Shown: positions 1 to 8,735 of the stretch, one piece after another
Layout of the letters: each line of letters begins with the position of its first letter
Numbering within the stretch: position 1 is the first letter of the stretch
Assembly (NCBI GenBank): GCA_942490895.1
Contig: CALNZC010000080.1
Span: forward strand, 53,057 to 117,056
Length of the DNA stretch: 64,000 nucleotides
Direction: 5' to 3'
Origin: JAGNXB01 sp942490895
Lineage (GTDB): Bacteria > Bacteroidota > Bacteroidia > Chitinophagales > Saprospiraceae
Notes under the pieces: model-generated
The model's input: only the letters and a program-made list of their open reading frames with translations
Database searches by the model: none
Told to the model about the DNA's origin: nothing
Translations under genes and position numbers: made by a program

Positions 1-583
1 ACAACGGAATATCGGGTGTCCAGCCAGCGAGTTTGATCAAGCCTGCTGCGAGTACTTCGTTTAACGGAGCTAATCCCTGATACCTGCGGTAGCCACGCAT
101 GTGCATACTGGATCCAACGGCATCCAGCGAGATATCGACCTGATCTTCGAAAATATGCAGATTGATCCGAATATCCGGTTCATCACGGTCGACATCTGGA
201 CGGCGTCCAACATCTTTCCGAATGCGGTCGCACAGAGCGTCCTTCACAACCAGTGAAGGGTAGTTGGTATGCGGAAAGAGACGGGAGTTGATCACTCCAG
301 TAATGGCAAACGTCTGATCGGGGCCGAGCACTTTCCGCCATGGCAGGTCAAAGGTTTTCCAGTATAGTTCCCGTTCAGTCTGGATTTGGAAACTGGCCAA
401 GGGCTCCAATACCCTCAGGATGGTCCTCGCCGTAAAACATACTTTGTACAGTTGGGCAACATCTCCACGAAATCGCACCATCCTCGCACCGGCTTCAATA
501 TCCGTCGCACCCAGTGTTTCCAACTCCTGGGCGGTCACACCTTCAAGTCCACCTAAAGTAGTGGCAATATAGTCCCTGATCAT
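1..583 (-). CDS. THUMP-domain class I SAM-dependent RNA methyltransferase (RlmL/YpsC-like), 3' end cut by window
   Basis: The first 194 codons of a minus-strand gene starting at the ATG at 581-583 and running off the left edge. The protein opens MIRDYIATTLGGLEGVTAQE, as the N-terminal ferredoxin-like and THUMP part of RlmL/YpsC-type 23S rRNA guanine-N2 methyltransferases does. Near residues 165-185 it has a RGYRRYQG stretch followed by APLNEVLAAGLI, the conserved join between the THUMP domain and the Rossmann methyltransferase domain in this family. The SAM-binding and catalytic NPPY-type motifs would lie outside the window, so activity cannot be judged. It most likely methylates rRNA in the cytoplasm. 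Its promoter box lies six bases before the ATG, with no room for a ribosome-binding site. Assignment to the family is firm; the exact target nucleotide is inference. Confidence 0.85.
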   Translation of the reverse strand, partial: MIRDYIATTLGGLEGVTAQELETLGATDIEAGARMVRFRGDVAQLYKVCFTARTILRVLEPLASFQIQTERELYWKTFDLPWRKVLGPDQTFAITGVINSRLFPHTNYPSLVVKDALCDRIRKDVGRRPDVDRDEPDIRINLHIFEDQVDISLDAVGSSMHMRGYRRYQGLAPLNEVLAAGLIKLAGWTPDIPL

Positions 584-589
584 TGGTGC

Positions 590-597
590 CAAAGATA
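590..597 (-). promoter_or_regulatory. Bacteroidota -7 box for the THUMP methyltransferase
   Basis: TATCTTTG on the minus strand matches the Bacteroidota -7 consensus TAnnTTTG. It ends six bases before the ATG at 583, so transcription should begin at or within about two bases of the start codon. No clear -33 element is seen. Confidence 0.5.
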
Positions 598-611
598 GAC
601 AATCCCTTTGG

Positions 612-1883
612 TCAGGTCTTCCGCTTTTTCTTTCGGGCAGCCGGAAAAAGGACATTATTCAAGATCAGCCGATATCCGGGAGAATTGGGATGCAAGTTGA
701 GATCTGTTTCAGGATCGCCAACAAAATGTCGATAATCTTCAGGGTCATGTCCTCCATAGAACGTCCAGAAGCCCTCTCCCAGATCTCCGTGGATATATCG
801 GACCTCATTGGCAGGTTTATTATCCCCTAAGACGAGTACGTTGGTTTTGACATAATCCTTGACAAATGCAGTGGTCTGGCCCATGAAGCCTTTGATTGTG
901 CGGGTATGGCATTGGGTCAGCATACTGGGGACAGGGTCCCATTTGGCTGAAAATTCGAACAGACTGAAGTAGTCCGTATCCGGATTGCGTTGCGTGGCAT
1001 TATCAATGTTCGAATATTCATACACCAATGGGTCCATGACCAATTTGTAATTGGTGAAGGCAAAGCCATGGTCGTAATTCAGTTTGGATTGGGCCTGTTT
1101 GTCAGCCGCATCGCCATCATACATAGCGGCACATATGTCTACACCCTCTGCGGCCAATGCAATATCGTACGTGTCTGTTGCAGAACACATGGCAAACATG
1201 AAACCACCCCCTCCGACAAATTCCCGAATCTTTTTCACCACGGATAACTTCATTTGAGATACCTTTTGATATCCCAGTTCCTCCGCGAGTGCTTCCATTT
1301 TCTTTTGGTTTTCCTTGTACCAGGGTTGTGAGCTGTAGGAACGATAGAACTTTCCATACTGACCCGTGAAATCCTCATGGTGCAAGTGAAGCCAGTCGTA
1401 TTGAGAAAGCTGATCGGTCAGAACCTCCCGATCATAAACTGTTTCATAGGGGATTTCAGCATAGGTCAAGACCAGGGTGACGGCATCATCCCATGGTTGA
1501 ATTCGTTTTCCTTTAGAATCAAATTCCGGAGTATACACGGCCACCTTCGGCGCTTTCTCCAGTTTCATGGCTTCCATATTGACTTCCGGGTTGCCTATTT
1601 CCGTGAGGATCTGGTTGAATTGGCCATCTGGAATGATCTCATAAGTGACCCCACGGGTCAAGCATTCTTTTTCGAAAACCGGGTTGTTGGCAAAAGCAAA
1701 ACTGCCTCCCCGATAGTTGAGCAGCCAGTACGTTTCGATGCCCTTATCCAGTACCCAATAGGTGATTCCATATGCCTTGAGATGGTTCTTCTGCGTTTCA
1801 TCCATGGGGAGGAGGATGTGAGCGGCATCCAGTCGGGCAGCTAAACTGATCAATAGGGCAAATACTAGGGTCAATATTCTCAT
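612..1883 (-). CDS. Secreted conserved protein of unknown function (often labelled asparagine synthetase B in Bacteroidota)
   Basis: 423 residues with a typical signal peptide at residues 1-20, hydrophobic core ILTLVFALLISLAARLDA, so the mature protein is periplasmic or outside the cell. Proteins of this length and sequence are, from memory, widespread in Bacteroidota and carry the database name asparagine synthetase B. I see neither the N-terminal Cys of class II amidotransferases nor an ATP-pyrophosphatase motif, so that name is doubtful. Features visible are a DWLHLHHEDFTGQYGKF stretch, a glycine-rich GGGGFMFAMCSATDTYD segment near the middle and a WTFYGGHDPEDYRH motif near the C-terminus. 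The Gly-rich turn followed by Cys and the late His would suit a class I glutamine-amidotransferase-like fold, but that is inference. The C-terminus is very basic (KKKRKT). Confidence 0.8.
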   Translation of the reverse strand: MRILTLVFALLISLAARLDAAHILLPMDETQKNHLKAYGITYWVLDKGIETYWLLNYRGGSFAFANNPVFEKECLTRGVTYEIIPDGQFNQILTEIGNPEVNMEAMKLEKAPKVAVYTPEFDSKGKRIQPWDDAVTLVLTYAEIPYETVYDREVLTDQLSQYDWLHLHHEDFTGQYGKFYRSYSSQPWYKENQKKMEALAEELGYQKVSQMKLSVVKKIREFVGGGGFMFAMCSATDTYDIALAAEGVDICAAMYDGDAADKQAQSKLNYDHGFAFTNYKLVMDPLVYEYSNIDNATQRNPDTDYFSLFEFSAKWDPVPSMLTQCHTRTIKGFMGQTTAFVKDYVKTNVLVLGDNKPANEVRYIHGDLGEGFWTFYGGHDPEDYRHFVGDPETDLNLHPNSPGYRLILNNVLFPAARKKKRKT

Positions 1884-1997
1884 AACTCTTCCTTTCTGGT
1901 GATTTCTTCGGGCAAATGGATATGGATTGAAACGTTTGGGATGGCAAGATGTTACCTTGGCGGCCGATCATTCCACTGAAGTTTTTCCGAAGGGGTA

Positions 1998-2005
1998 TAA
2001 CTTTG
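1998..2005 (+). promoter_or_regulatory. -7 box for the VWA-bshB1 pair
   Basis: TAACTTTG is an exact TAnnTTTG match. It lies 35 bases before the GTG start at 2041, giving a predicted leader of about 29 bases. It sits in the 157-base divergent gap between the secreted protein and the VWA gene. Confidence 0.5.
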
Positions 2006-2040
2006 TGGGCTAGTTCTCGTTTCATCCCATAAATCGAATC

Positions 2041-4131
2041 GTGGGTAATATTAGTTGGCCATTTCCCTGGTGGTATATTTTAGGTTGTCTGGCAGTCGGG
2101 CTGATTGTTGCAGGTATTCTCTATTATCGGACCTCAGAATTTCATGAACGAAAGCCATGGGTTCGCTGGTCTTTGGCTGCCATCCGGACACTCGTCGCCA
2201 CACTTTTGGCGATATTGCTGCTCTCTCCATTGATCAAACGGGAGGAGAGTGAGCTCCGTAAACCGGTCATCGTTATTGCTCAAGATGCCTCATCATCTAT
2301 TGCAAAAACGAACGGTGCCGAACAACTGATCCAGGATCTGGAACAGCTTCGATCCGACCTGTCTCAGGATTTCGATGTGCAAGTATATGCTTTTGGCCAA
2401 TCTGTTCGACCGGAATTTGACCCGACATTCGCAGATCAAGAGACAGATCTGGCCGCTGTCTTGACCTATATCCGCGACGTCCTCGGACAGGACAACCTTG
2501 GGGGGATCGTGCTGGCTACAGATGGACTGTACAATACCGGGGCCAATCCCAGGTATAGCCGAAATGTAGCGGCAACACCTGTTTTTCCATTAGCCCTGGG
2601 TGATCCAACCCCCATGCGCGACATCGGCATCAAACGTGTATTTCATAATCAAGTCGCCTACCAAGGGGACAAGTTTCAGGTACAGGTTGACCTCCAGGGG
2701 AGAAACTGCAAGGGTTCACGTTCGGAATTGATTATTTCCGAAATCAGAGATGGCAAACCCGTCATTCTGCAAAAGGAACCGGTGTCTTTGGATGCGGATC
2801 CTTTTTTCATCACGATTGAAACCCTGCTGGAAGCCGGCAGGGCAGGAGTGCATCACTATCGATTTGCAATACAGCCGATCTCCGATGAGCAGAACACGGC
2901 CAACAATACCAGAGATATCTATGTCGAAATTTTGGATGCCAGACAAAAGGTACTGATCATCGCAGATGCCCCCCATCCAGATCTCACCGCTCTGAGACAG
3001 AGTCTGTCGTCCGATCGAAATTATCAGGTGGAATTGAGATATGGCAAAGAGCCAGGCAAGGGGCTACGGGAATATGATCTCATTATTCTGCACCAGATCC
3101 CTTCCAGCCGTCAGTTGTATGCGGATCTGCTGGAGGAGGTCAAGCGCTCTCGAATACCCTTGTGGTTTATTCTGGGCGGACAATCTGACCTGCGCACCTT
3201 GCGTGCATGGCAGAGTCTCCTGGAGATCAGAGGGGATGGTCGCAGTACAAATGAAGTCCAGGCCATCGTAGATCAGAAATTCTCAGTCTTCACACTTGAA
3301 CCGGACCTGTATACTCAGTTGCCCCAGTTTCCGCCAATGATTGCCCCGTTTGGGGACTATCGATCAGATCCGGGAGGACGGACTCTCTTACGTCAGCGGA
3401 TCGGTGCAGTTTCCACAGAATACCCTTTGTGGATCATGGGCGAAGAGAATGGCGTTAAGCTGGCAGTCCTGGCTGGCGAAGGGCTATGGAAATGGAGATT
3501 ATTTGATCATCTCCAACATGGGAATCAGGCTATTCTGGATGAATTGATTCGAAAAACGGTGCAATTTCTCAGTTTGAAGGAGGATAAACGTCGCTTTCGG
3601 GTGACGACTGCTCGTCAGGTATTTGCAGAAAATGAGCCTATTCTTTTCGATGGGGAATTGTATAATGACAACTATGAGCTGGTCAATGAACCGGATGCAC
3701 AGGTCGTATTGAAAGATTCGGAAGGAAAGGAATATCCCTTCACGATGAATAAGGTCGGAAAGATCTATGCCTTACAAGCCGGCTTATTTCCTCCTGGAAA
3801 TTATAGTTATAAGGCCAAGGCCACCCAGGATCAGAAAGAACTGACCTATGATGGCAAGTTCAGTATTCGGGAAGTGAATGTCGAGCAGGTGGAAACACAA
3901 GCGGATCATGATCTGCTGCAAGGACTGGCTGCCGAGTCCGGCGGGAAAATGATCTTGCCTTCTGAGCTCAAGAGTTTGGCAGAGCAGATCCGGGGAGATC
4001 AGCGCATGAAGCCCATTTTATTTACCACCATGGAAACCAAACCAGCTATTCATTTACGCTGGATCTTTGGTATTCTCCTGGCCCTGTTGGCGCTGGAATG
4101 GACGGTGAGAAGATACTTAGGTAAGTACTGA
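2041..4131 (+). CDS. VWA-like membrane protein with MIDAS motif
   Basis: 696 residues. Two membrane segments lie at about 11-28 and 44-62 and a third at about 672-688, leaving a large domain between them. The second segment is followed by a von Willebrand A-like domain with a MIDAS DxSxS motif (DASSS, residues 82-86), a later TDLAAVL threonine and an ATDG aspartate, so a divalent metal site is intact. The middle part is mainly beta-rich sequence of the class found in large VWA/glutamine-amidotransferase-like membrane proteins. The start is GTG; no in-frame ATG lies upstream and the next one is far inside the VWA domain. Its stop overlaps the bshB1 start by one base (TGATG), so the two are translationally coupled. 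Function is unknown; a role in envelope protein assembly or sensing is a guess. Confidence 0.85.
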   Translation: MGNISWPFPWWYILGCLAVGLIVAGILYYRTSEFHERKPWVRWSLAAIRTLVATLLAILLLSPLIKREESELRKPVIVIAQDASSSIAKTNGAEQLIQDLEQLRSDLSQDFDVQVYAFGQSVRPEFDPTFADQETDLAAVLTYIRDVLGQDNLGGIVLATDGLYNTGANPRYSRNVAATPVFPLALGDPTPMRDIGIKRVFHNQVAYQGDKFQVQVDLQGRNCKGSRSELIISEIRDGKPVILQKEPVSLDADPFFITIETLLEAGRAGVHHYRFAIQPISDEQNTANNTRDIYVEILDARQKVLIIADAPHPDLTALRQSLSSDRNYQVELRYGKEPGKGLREYDLIILHQIPSSRQLYADLLEEVKRSRIPLWFILGGQSDLRTLRAWQSLLEIRGDGRSTNEVQAIVDQKFSVFTLEPDLYTQLPQFPPMIAPFGDYRSDPGGRTLLRQRIGAVSTEYPLWIMGEENGVKLAVLAGEGLWKWRLFDHLQHGNQAILDELIRKTVQFLSLKEDKRRFRVTTARQVFAENEPILFDGELYNDNYELVNEPDAQVVLKDSEGKEYPFTMNKVGKIYALQAGLFPPGNYSYKAKATQDQKELTYDGKFSIREVNVEQVETQADHDLLQGLAAESGGKMILPSELKSLAEQIRGDQRMKPILFTTMETKPAIHLRWIFGILLALLALEWTVRRYLGKY

Positions 4132-4853
4132 TGAATAAAGTTGACCTGTTAGCCATCGGGGCACATCCCGATGATGTTGAATTGGCCTGCAGTGGCACTC
4201 TGCTCAAACATCTGGCGATGGGGTATTCTGTTGGATTACTGGATCTGACCCTGGGGGAATTGGGCACTCGTGGTTCGGCAGAATTAAGAACCTCCGAAGC
4301 GATGGCTGCTGCAGAACGGATGGGGGCCAGCTTCCGCACACAACTCAACCTGGGTGATGGCTTCTTTGAAGTTGAGGAATCTCGACTGCGAGCGGTAATT
4401 GGGGTCATCCGTGCTTGTCAACCGACACTCATTTTCGCAAATGCTCCAGATGATCGGCATCCGGATCATGGCCGAGGAGCGGAACTGGTCAAAAGAGCGG
4501 CATTCCTCAGTGGCTTGCGGCGTATCGAAACAATAGGCCCCAACGGTTTGCCCCAGGAGGCCTGGCGGCCGAAAGCAACCTACCACTATATCCAGGATGA
4601 GCACCTTGATCCGGATATGGTAGTGGACATTTCGGATTTCCAGGAAAAAAAGTTGGCTTTGATCAAGACATTCCGGTCTCAGTTTTATGACCCGCATTCA
4701 GCAGAGCCCGATTCTCCAATCAGTGGTAAAGACTTTCTGGACCACATTATTGCACGCGCTCAGATTATGGGCCGACCTGCGGGTTATGCCTATGCAGAAG
4801 GTTGGATCACCAATCGATACCCCGGTGTTCAGGATCTCATGCTACTGGACTAA
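4131..4853 (+). CDS. bshB1: Bacillithiol biosynthesis deacetylase BshB1
   Basis: 240 residues, the usual length for the PIG-L/LmbE-type deacetylase BshB1. It removes the acetyl group from N-acetylglucosaminyl malate, the second step of bacillithiol synthesis in the cytoplasm. Zinc ligands are visible: AHPDDVE at residues 11-17 and HPDHG at 110-114. The LTLGELGTRGSAELR stretch is typical of BshB1 rather than of other LmbE proteins. It is coupled to the upstream VWA gene. bshA and bshC are not in this window. Bacillithiol is the main low-molecular-weight thiol in many Bacteroidota, which fits with the methionine sulfoxide repair cluster further along. Confidence 0.93.
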   Translation: MNKVDLLAIGAHPDDVELACSGTLLKHLAMGYSVGLLDLTLGELGTRGSAELRTSEAMAAAERMGASFRTQLNLGDGFFEVEESRLRAVIGVIRACQPTLIFANAPDDRHPDHGRGAELVKRAAFLSGLRRIETIGPNGLPQEAWRPKATYHYIQDEHLDPDMVVDISDFQEKKLALIKTFRSQFYDPHSAEPDSPISGKDFLDHIIARAQIMGRPAGYAYAEGWITNRYPGVQDLMLLD

Positions 4854-4893
4854 TAAGGGCAGCTCTATCAATCCCTCTCTATGTCTAGAGGAA

Positions 4894-5211
4894 TCACTTG
4901 CCTTCCAATCGGTCCACCGTGGGCTGATCACCTATCCGGAACCGAACCGGTACTCCTGACCATTCTTCGAGTTCTCTTTCTTTGCGACAAAACCAGGCTT
5001 TTGAGGCCAGGTTTAAACGGAAGTTTCCGGGTGCTTGCTCATCAGCACTTCTGTTTAGGTCTTGAACGAGCCATTGATCCAGACGCTCTGGCAAAGTGGT
5101 TGTTCCTGATGTTTCCGGAAGAACATGCTGTGCCTGGATTGTGGATAACCAAATACAACTGGTCAAGACCACTCCGACCAATCGGAGAATGATATGGGTA
5201 GGTCGAACCAT
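4894..5211 (-). CDS. Small secreted protein of unknown function, Bacteroidota-specific
   Basis: 105 residues with a signal peptide (about residues 8-27, ending STIQAQ). The mature part is about 78 residues and ends in RFRIGDQPTVDRLEGK. Its single mature Cys lies in a KAWFCRKERELEEWSG stretch. I recall similar short secreted proteins in Saprospiraceae with the same FCRKE ... PLRFRLG ... YLEGK pattern, so it is a real gene and not a shadow. It begins three bases after the stop of the acyl-CoA carboxylase gene on the same strand and is probably cotranscribed with it. Function unknown. Confidence 0.75.
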   Translation of the reverse strand: MVRPTHIILRLVGVVLTSCIWLSTIQAQHVLPETSGTTTLPERLDQWLVQDLNRSADEQAPGNFRLNLASKAWFCRKERELEEWSGVPVRFRIGDQPTVDRLEGK

Positions 5212-5214
5212 GTG

Positions 5215-6867
5215 TTATGTCTGAAGCACTCCAGGATTGAAGGTTTCAACAGGGGCATGGTTGGCAGCTTCAATCCCCATGGAAATCGCCTGCCGGGTAT
5301 CGAGTGGATCAATGATCCCATCGACCCACATGCGGGATGCAGCATAGTAGGGTGAGGCTTGTTCGTCGTATCTGGATTTGATCTTTTGGAAGAGTTCTTC
5401 TTCTTCCTCTGGTTGTGGTGGGTGCCCTTGTTTCTTCAATCCGGCCACTTGAATTTGTGTCAGGACCTTTGCCGCTTGTTCACCACCCATGACTGCGATC
5501 TTGGCGGAAGGCCAGGCCAGGATGATCCGGGGATCATAGGCTTTGCCACACATGGCATAGTTTCCAGCACCGTAAGAATTTCCCATTATGATCGTAAACT
5601 TGGGCACGGTAGAGTTGGCCACGGCATTAACCATTTTGGCACCGTCCTTAATGATGCCGCCGTGCTCTGAACGTGAGCCGACCATAAATCCAGTCACATC
5701 GTGCAGAAAGACTAATGGTATCTTCTTTTGGTTGCAATTCATGATGAATCGCGTGGCCTTGTCTGCACTGTCTGAATAGATGACCCCTCCAAATTGCATT
5801 TCCCCCTTCCCGTTTTTCACAACTTCACGGTGATTGGCCACTATTCCGACTGACCATCCATCAATACGGGCATAGGCACAAATGATGGATTTGCCGTAAT
5901 CCTGCTTGTATTCGGTGATTTTAGAGTCATCGACCAATCTCTTGAGGATTTCCTTGGTGTCGTAAGGCTTCCCGGAGTCGCCCGGGAAGATGCCATAGAT
6001 CTCTTCAGGAGGGAATGCAGGGGGGACTGGCTTGATCCTGTCGAAGCCGGTGTAATCCGGTTTGCCGAATCGGCTGACCAGGTCACGGATGGTTGCCAGA
6101 CAGGTCTGGTCGTCCGGCATTTTATAATCGGTCACACCAGAAATCTCACAATGTGTCGATGCGCCACCCAGGGTTTCCTGATCGACATCTTCACCAATGG
6201 CTGCTTTCACCAGGTATGGACCGGCAAGAAAGATGGAACCGGTACCTTCAACGATCAGTGCCTCATCGGACATGATCGGTAGATAGGCTCCACCAGCCAC
6301 ACAGGATCCCATGACGGCAGCAATCTGAGGGATTCCCATAGATGACATCCGGGCATTATTCCGAAATATGCGTCCAAAGTGTTCCTTATCCGGAAAGATC
6401 TCATCCTGCATGGGAAGGTAAACACCGGCACTGTCTACCAGATAGATGATCGGAATACGGTTTTCCATAGCGATCTCCTGTGCACGCAGGTTCTTCTTCC
6501 CTGTCATGGGAAACCAGGCGCCTGCCTTCACCGTTGGATCATTCGCGACGACGATACAGATCCGTTTGGCGATATACCCCAGACCGACGATCACGCCGGC
6601 GGCAGGGCACCCTCCGTGTTCCTCATACATGTCATTGGCCGCAAAAGCACCGATTTCTAAAAACGGGGAATCCTTGTCCAGGAGTTGCTGAACGCGTTCT
6701 CTGGGGGGGAGTTTTCCCTGTGCGGCGAGCTTTTCCATTTTCTTGGTGCCGCCACCAGCTTTGATCCGTTCCAAAAGGTGGATCATCTTCGATACACCCA
6801 AACGATTGGCGTCTTCGTTCTTATTGAAATTGAGGTCGTATTCCTTTTCTTTACTCATATCGTGCAT
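5215..6867 (-). CDS. Acyl-CoA carboxylase beta (carboxyltransferase) subunit, methylcrotonyl-CoA carboxylase type
   Basis: About 547-550 residues. The sequence is a biotin-dependent carboxyltransferase that moves a carboxyl group from carboxybiotin to an acyl-CoA. The N-terminal domain holds the acyl-CoA site, with SAGVYLPMQDEIFPDKEHFG and GSCVAGGAYLPIMSDEAL. The C-terminal carboxybiotin domain holds GFMVGSRSEHGGIIKDGAKM and MGNSYGAGNYAMCG. The PMQDEIFPD and SEHGGI segments are those of the methylcrotonyl-CoA carboxylase (leucine breakdown) branch more than of propionyl-CoA carboxylase. The start is either the codon at 6867 or the third-codon-later ATG at 6858. The partner biotin carboxylase/biotin carrier alpha subunit is not in this window. 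Confidence 0.93.
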   Translation of the reverse strand: MHDMSKEKEYDLNFNKNEDANRLGVSKMIHLLERIKAGGGTKKMEKLAAQGKLPPRERVQQLLDKDSPFLEIGAFAANDMYEEHGGCPAAGVIVGLGYIAKRICIVVANDPTVKAGAWFPMTGKKNLRAQEIAMENRIPIIYLVDSAGVYLPMQDEIFPDKEHFGRIFRNNARMSSMGIPQIAAVMGSCVAGGAYLPIMSDEALIVEGTGSIFLAGPYLVKAAIGEDVDQETLGGASTHCEISGVTDYKMPDDQTCLATIRDLVSRFGKPDYTGFDRIKPVPPAFPPEEIYGIFPGDSGKPYDTKEILKRLVDDSKITEYKQDYGKSIICAYARIDGWSVGIVANHREVVKNGKGEMQFGGVIYSDSADKATRFIMNCNQKKIPLVFLHDVTGFMVGSRSEHGGIIKDGAKMVNAVANSTVPKFTIIMGNSYGAGNYAMCGKAYDPRIILAWPSAKIAVMGGEQAAKVLTQIQVAGLKKQGHPPQPEEEEELFQKIKSRYDEQASPYYAASRMWVDGIIDPLDTRQAISMGIEAANHAPVETFNPGVLQT

Positions 6868-7121
6868 ACCACTGTTCCATCAGCCAAATTAGGGGGGATT
6901 TGGCAAAAGTTGGGAATCTATCTCTGAAGACGGGCACCTCTATCAACCCCACTCAATGGCCAATCTAATCTCTATAGGATTCTGACTAAAGTAAACCTAC
7001 GCGATAATTCGTTATTTCTCAATCACTTAGCTATGGCTAGGTTCTTTCGAAATGCCTAGTCTCGCTTGGTTTTCTTTAGTCTTGGCCTATTTCGGAGGTT
7101 AATAGAAGTGCCCAGAAGAAT
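6868..7121. other. Intergenic gap without a gene
   Basis: 254 bases between two minus-strand genes. It carries the promoter of the carboxylase gene and the 3' end of the htrA transcript. No open frame with coding character is seen. A weak stem GGCTAGG/CCTAGTC at about 7035-7061 is the only structure, too imperfect to call a terminator. The nearest promoter-like box is a degenerate TAATTTG at about 6884-6890 on the minus strand. Confidence 0.4.
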
Positions 7122-8540
7122 TTATCGCAGAAAAATGTACTTGAATTCACCGGGATAATTGGCGTATTGACCTTCCAGGGTCATTTTGCCGGAAGTATCC
7201 ATTAGTTCCAGGCAATGGACCATGTCCCGAATAGCCTTGCCGTTGATCTTGCGAATAATAAATTCCGGTTCCATGTTTACCTGGTCAGCCTTACTACCCG
7301 GTTCGATGGACTGTACGATGACACCTTTCTCACCAAATTTTCGTGCTTCTGTGACTTGTAGTTCCCGAATACCCATTCCGGTTTCCTGGTAGAGGGCATC
7401 TGCTCTTGGATCGAGAGTAAGGGCTACTGTTTTGATCTGTTGGAGGGTCACTTTGGTTTGTCGGGTTTCACCATCCCGGCTGTACTTGATCGAGAGTGTC
7501 TGACCAGGACGAGCCCGTGCCACTTGCTCTTGCAGTTCGGGTACAGATTGGGTCCGGTTGCCTTCAATGGTTAGGATGACATCTCCGCGTCTCAGTCCCC
7601 CTTCGTATGCCGCACTGCCATTGTTGACACGAGTGATAAGGACACCTTGGCCGGGCCGGAGTCCCACCTCCACAGCCTGTTTCTGATCGATATTGTCTAC
7701 GTTGATACCCAGAATTCCACGTTGAACGGTGCCAAATTCTTGAAGATCACCAACGACTTTTCGTACCAGATTGGAAGGAACGGCAAAGGAGTATCCCTCG
7801 TATTTTCCTGATTTGGTAATGATCGCCGTATTGATTCCGATCAAGTCTCCACGTGTATTGACAAGCGCGCCTCCGCTGTTTCCCGGATTGATGACGGCGT
7901 CCGTTTGAATAAAGGACTCCACCCGGTAAACGTCATCCAGAATATTGATACTGCGGCCTTTGGCACTGACGATACCTGCTGTGACGGTTGATTCCAGATT
8001 GAAGGGGTTTCCTACAGCGACCACCCATTCGCCAACTCGCAAGCTGTCCGAATTGGCAAAGTCCACATAGGGGAGATTTTTCATTTCAATATGAATCACT
8101 GCGATGTCTGTCGAAGGATCGGTTCCGACCAGAGTAGCGATATATTCTCGTTGATCATTCAACGTCACCTCAATACGGTTGCCTTCTGCGATGACATGGT
8201 GATTGGTGACGATATATCCATCTGAAGACAGGATGACGCCTGATCCGGTAGAACTTTCTTCATCAAATCCAAGGAACCGGTATTCCGACTTTTTTACTGC
8301 CCGGATATTGACCACGGCAGGTGTAACCTTGTCTGCTGCGAGAATGAAATCTGTGGGTGCTGAAGCCCGGTAGGCCGGCCCTGCGGGGATGGGTTCAGCC
8401 TTTTCGGACAATCCGGCCAGATAGGCTGGTTGTGTTTGCGTCATCAAGAGAGATCTGGGCTCATCGAAGGCACGATAGATACCGATCGCCAGGAGAGCAC
8501 TGATCAAAGAAGTACAAATCATCAGAACGAGCCACTTCAT
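7122..8540 (-). CDS. Periplasmic HtrA/DegP-type serine protease with PDZ domains
   Basis: 472 residues. An uncleaved or weakly cleaved N-terminal membrane segment (residues 3-23) places the rest in the periplasm. The trypsin-like domain spans about 65-260 with an intact triad: His115 (VTNHHV), Asp145 (STDIAV) and Ser222 (GNSGGAL). A PDZ domain with substrate-binding loop follows at about 275-375 (ILGINVDNI ... GSAAYEGGLRRGDVILTI), and a second, more degenerate PDZ-like region ends the protein. Such proteases degrade misfolded envelope proteins and can act as chaperones. It stands alone between the carboxylase gene and divergent dapF. Confidence 0.93.
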   Translation of the reverse strand: MKWLVLMICTSLISALLAIGIYRAFDEPRSLLMTQTQPAYLAGLSEKAEPIPAGPAYRASAPTDFILAADKVTPAVVNIRAVKKSEYRFLGFDEESSTGSGVILSSDGYIVTNHHVIAEGNRIEVTLNDQREYIATLVGTDPSTDIAVIHIEMKNLPYVDFANSDSLRVGEWVVAVGNPFNLESTVTAGIVSAKGRSINILDDVYRVESFIQTDAVINPGNSGGALVNTRGDLIGINTAIITKSGKYEGYSFAVPSNLVRKVVGDLQEFGTVQRGILGINVDNIDQKQAVEVGLRPGQGVLITRVNNGSAAYEGGLRRGDVILTIEGNRTQSVPELQEQVARARPGQTLSIKYSRDGETRQTKVTLQQIKTVALTLDPRADALYQETGMGIRELQVTEARKFGEKGVIVQSIEPGSKADQVNMEPEFIIRKINGKAIRDMVHCLELMDTSGKMTLEGQYANYPGEFKYIFLR

Positions 8541-8568
8541 GTAATAGGTTTAGTAGGGATAACGCAGA

Positions 8569-8576
8569 GAAATCTA
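8569..8576 (-). promoter_or_regulatory. Possible -7 box for htrA
   Basis: TAGATTTC on the minus strand is one base from the TAnnTTTG consensus. It ends 28 bases before the htrA ATG. Weak call. Confidence 0.25.
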
Positions 8577-8735
8577 TGATTGAGATATCTTCGTTGTAAT
8601 TATCTGATTTTTAACCAATTTCAGGAGAAAACGGTTCACGAACAAGGGTTCCGTCAATTTAAGGCTTTATTCCGGGGCCCAATACATTCGCCTTTATTCT
8701 TGTTTGCGAGGATTGTCGCTATTGAAAGTTACATT

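Noticed and set aside
7030..7065. Terminator after htrA
   Set aside because: The GGCTAGG/CCTAGTC stem has mismatches and a long loop and no U-tract.
8580..8735. N-terminal extension of dapF
   Set aside because: The in-frame upstream codons do not match the family, which starts at the ATG at 8736.
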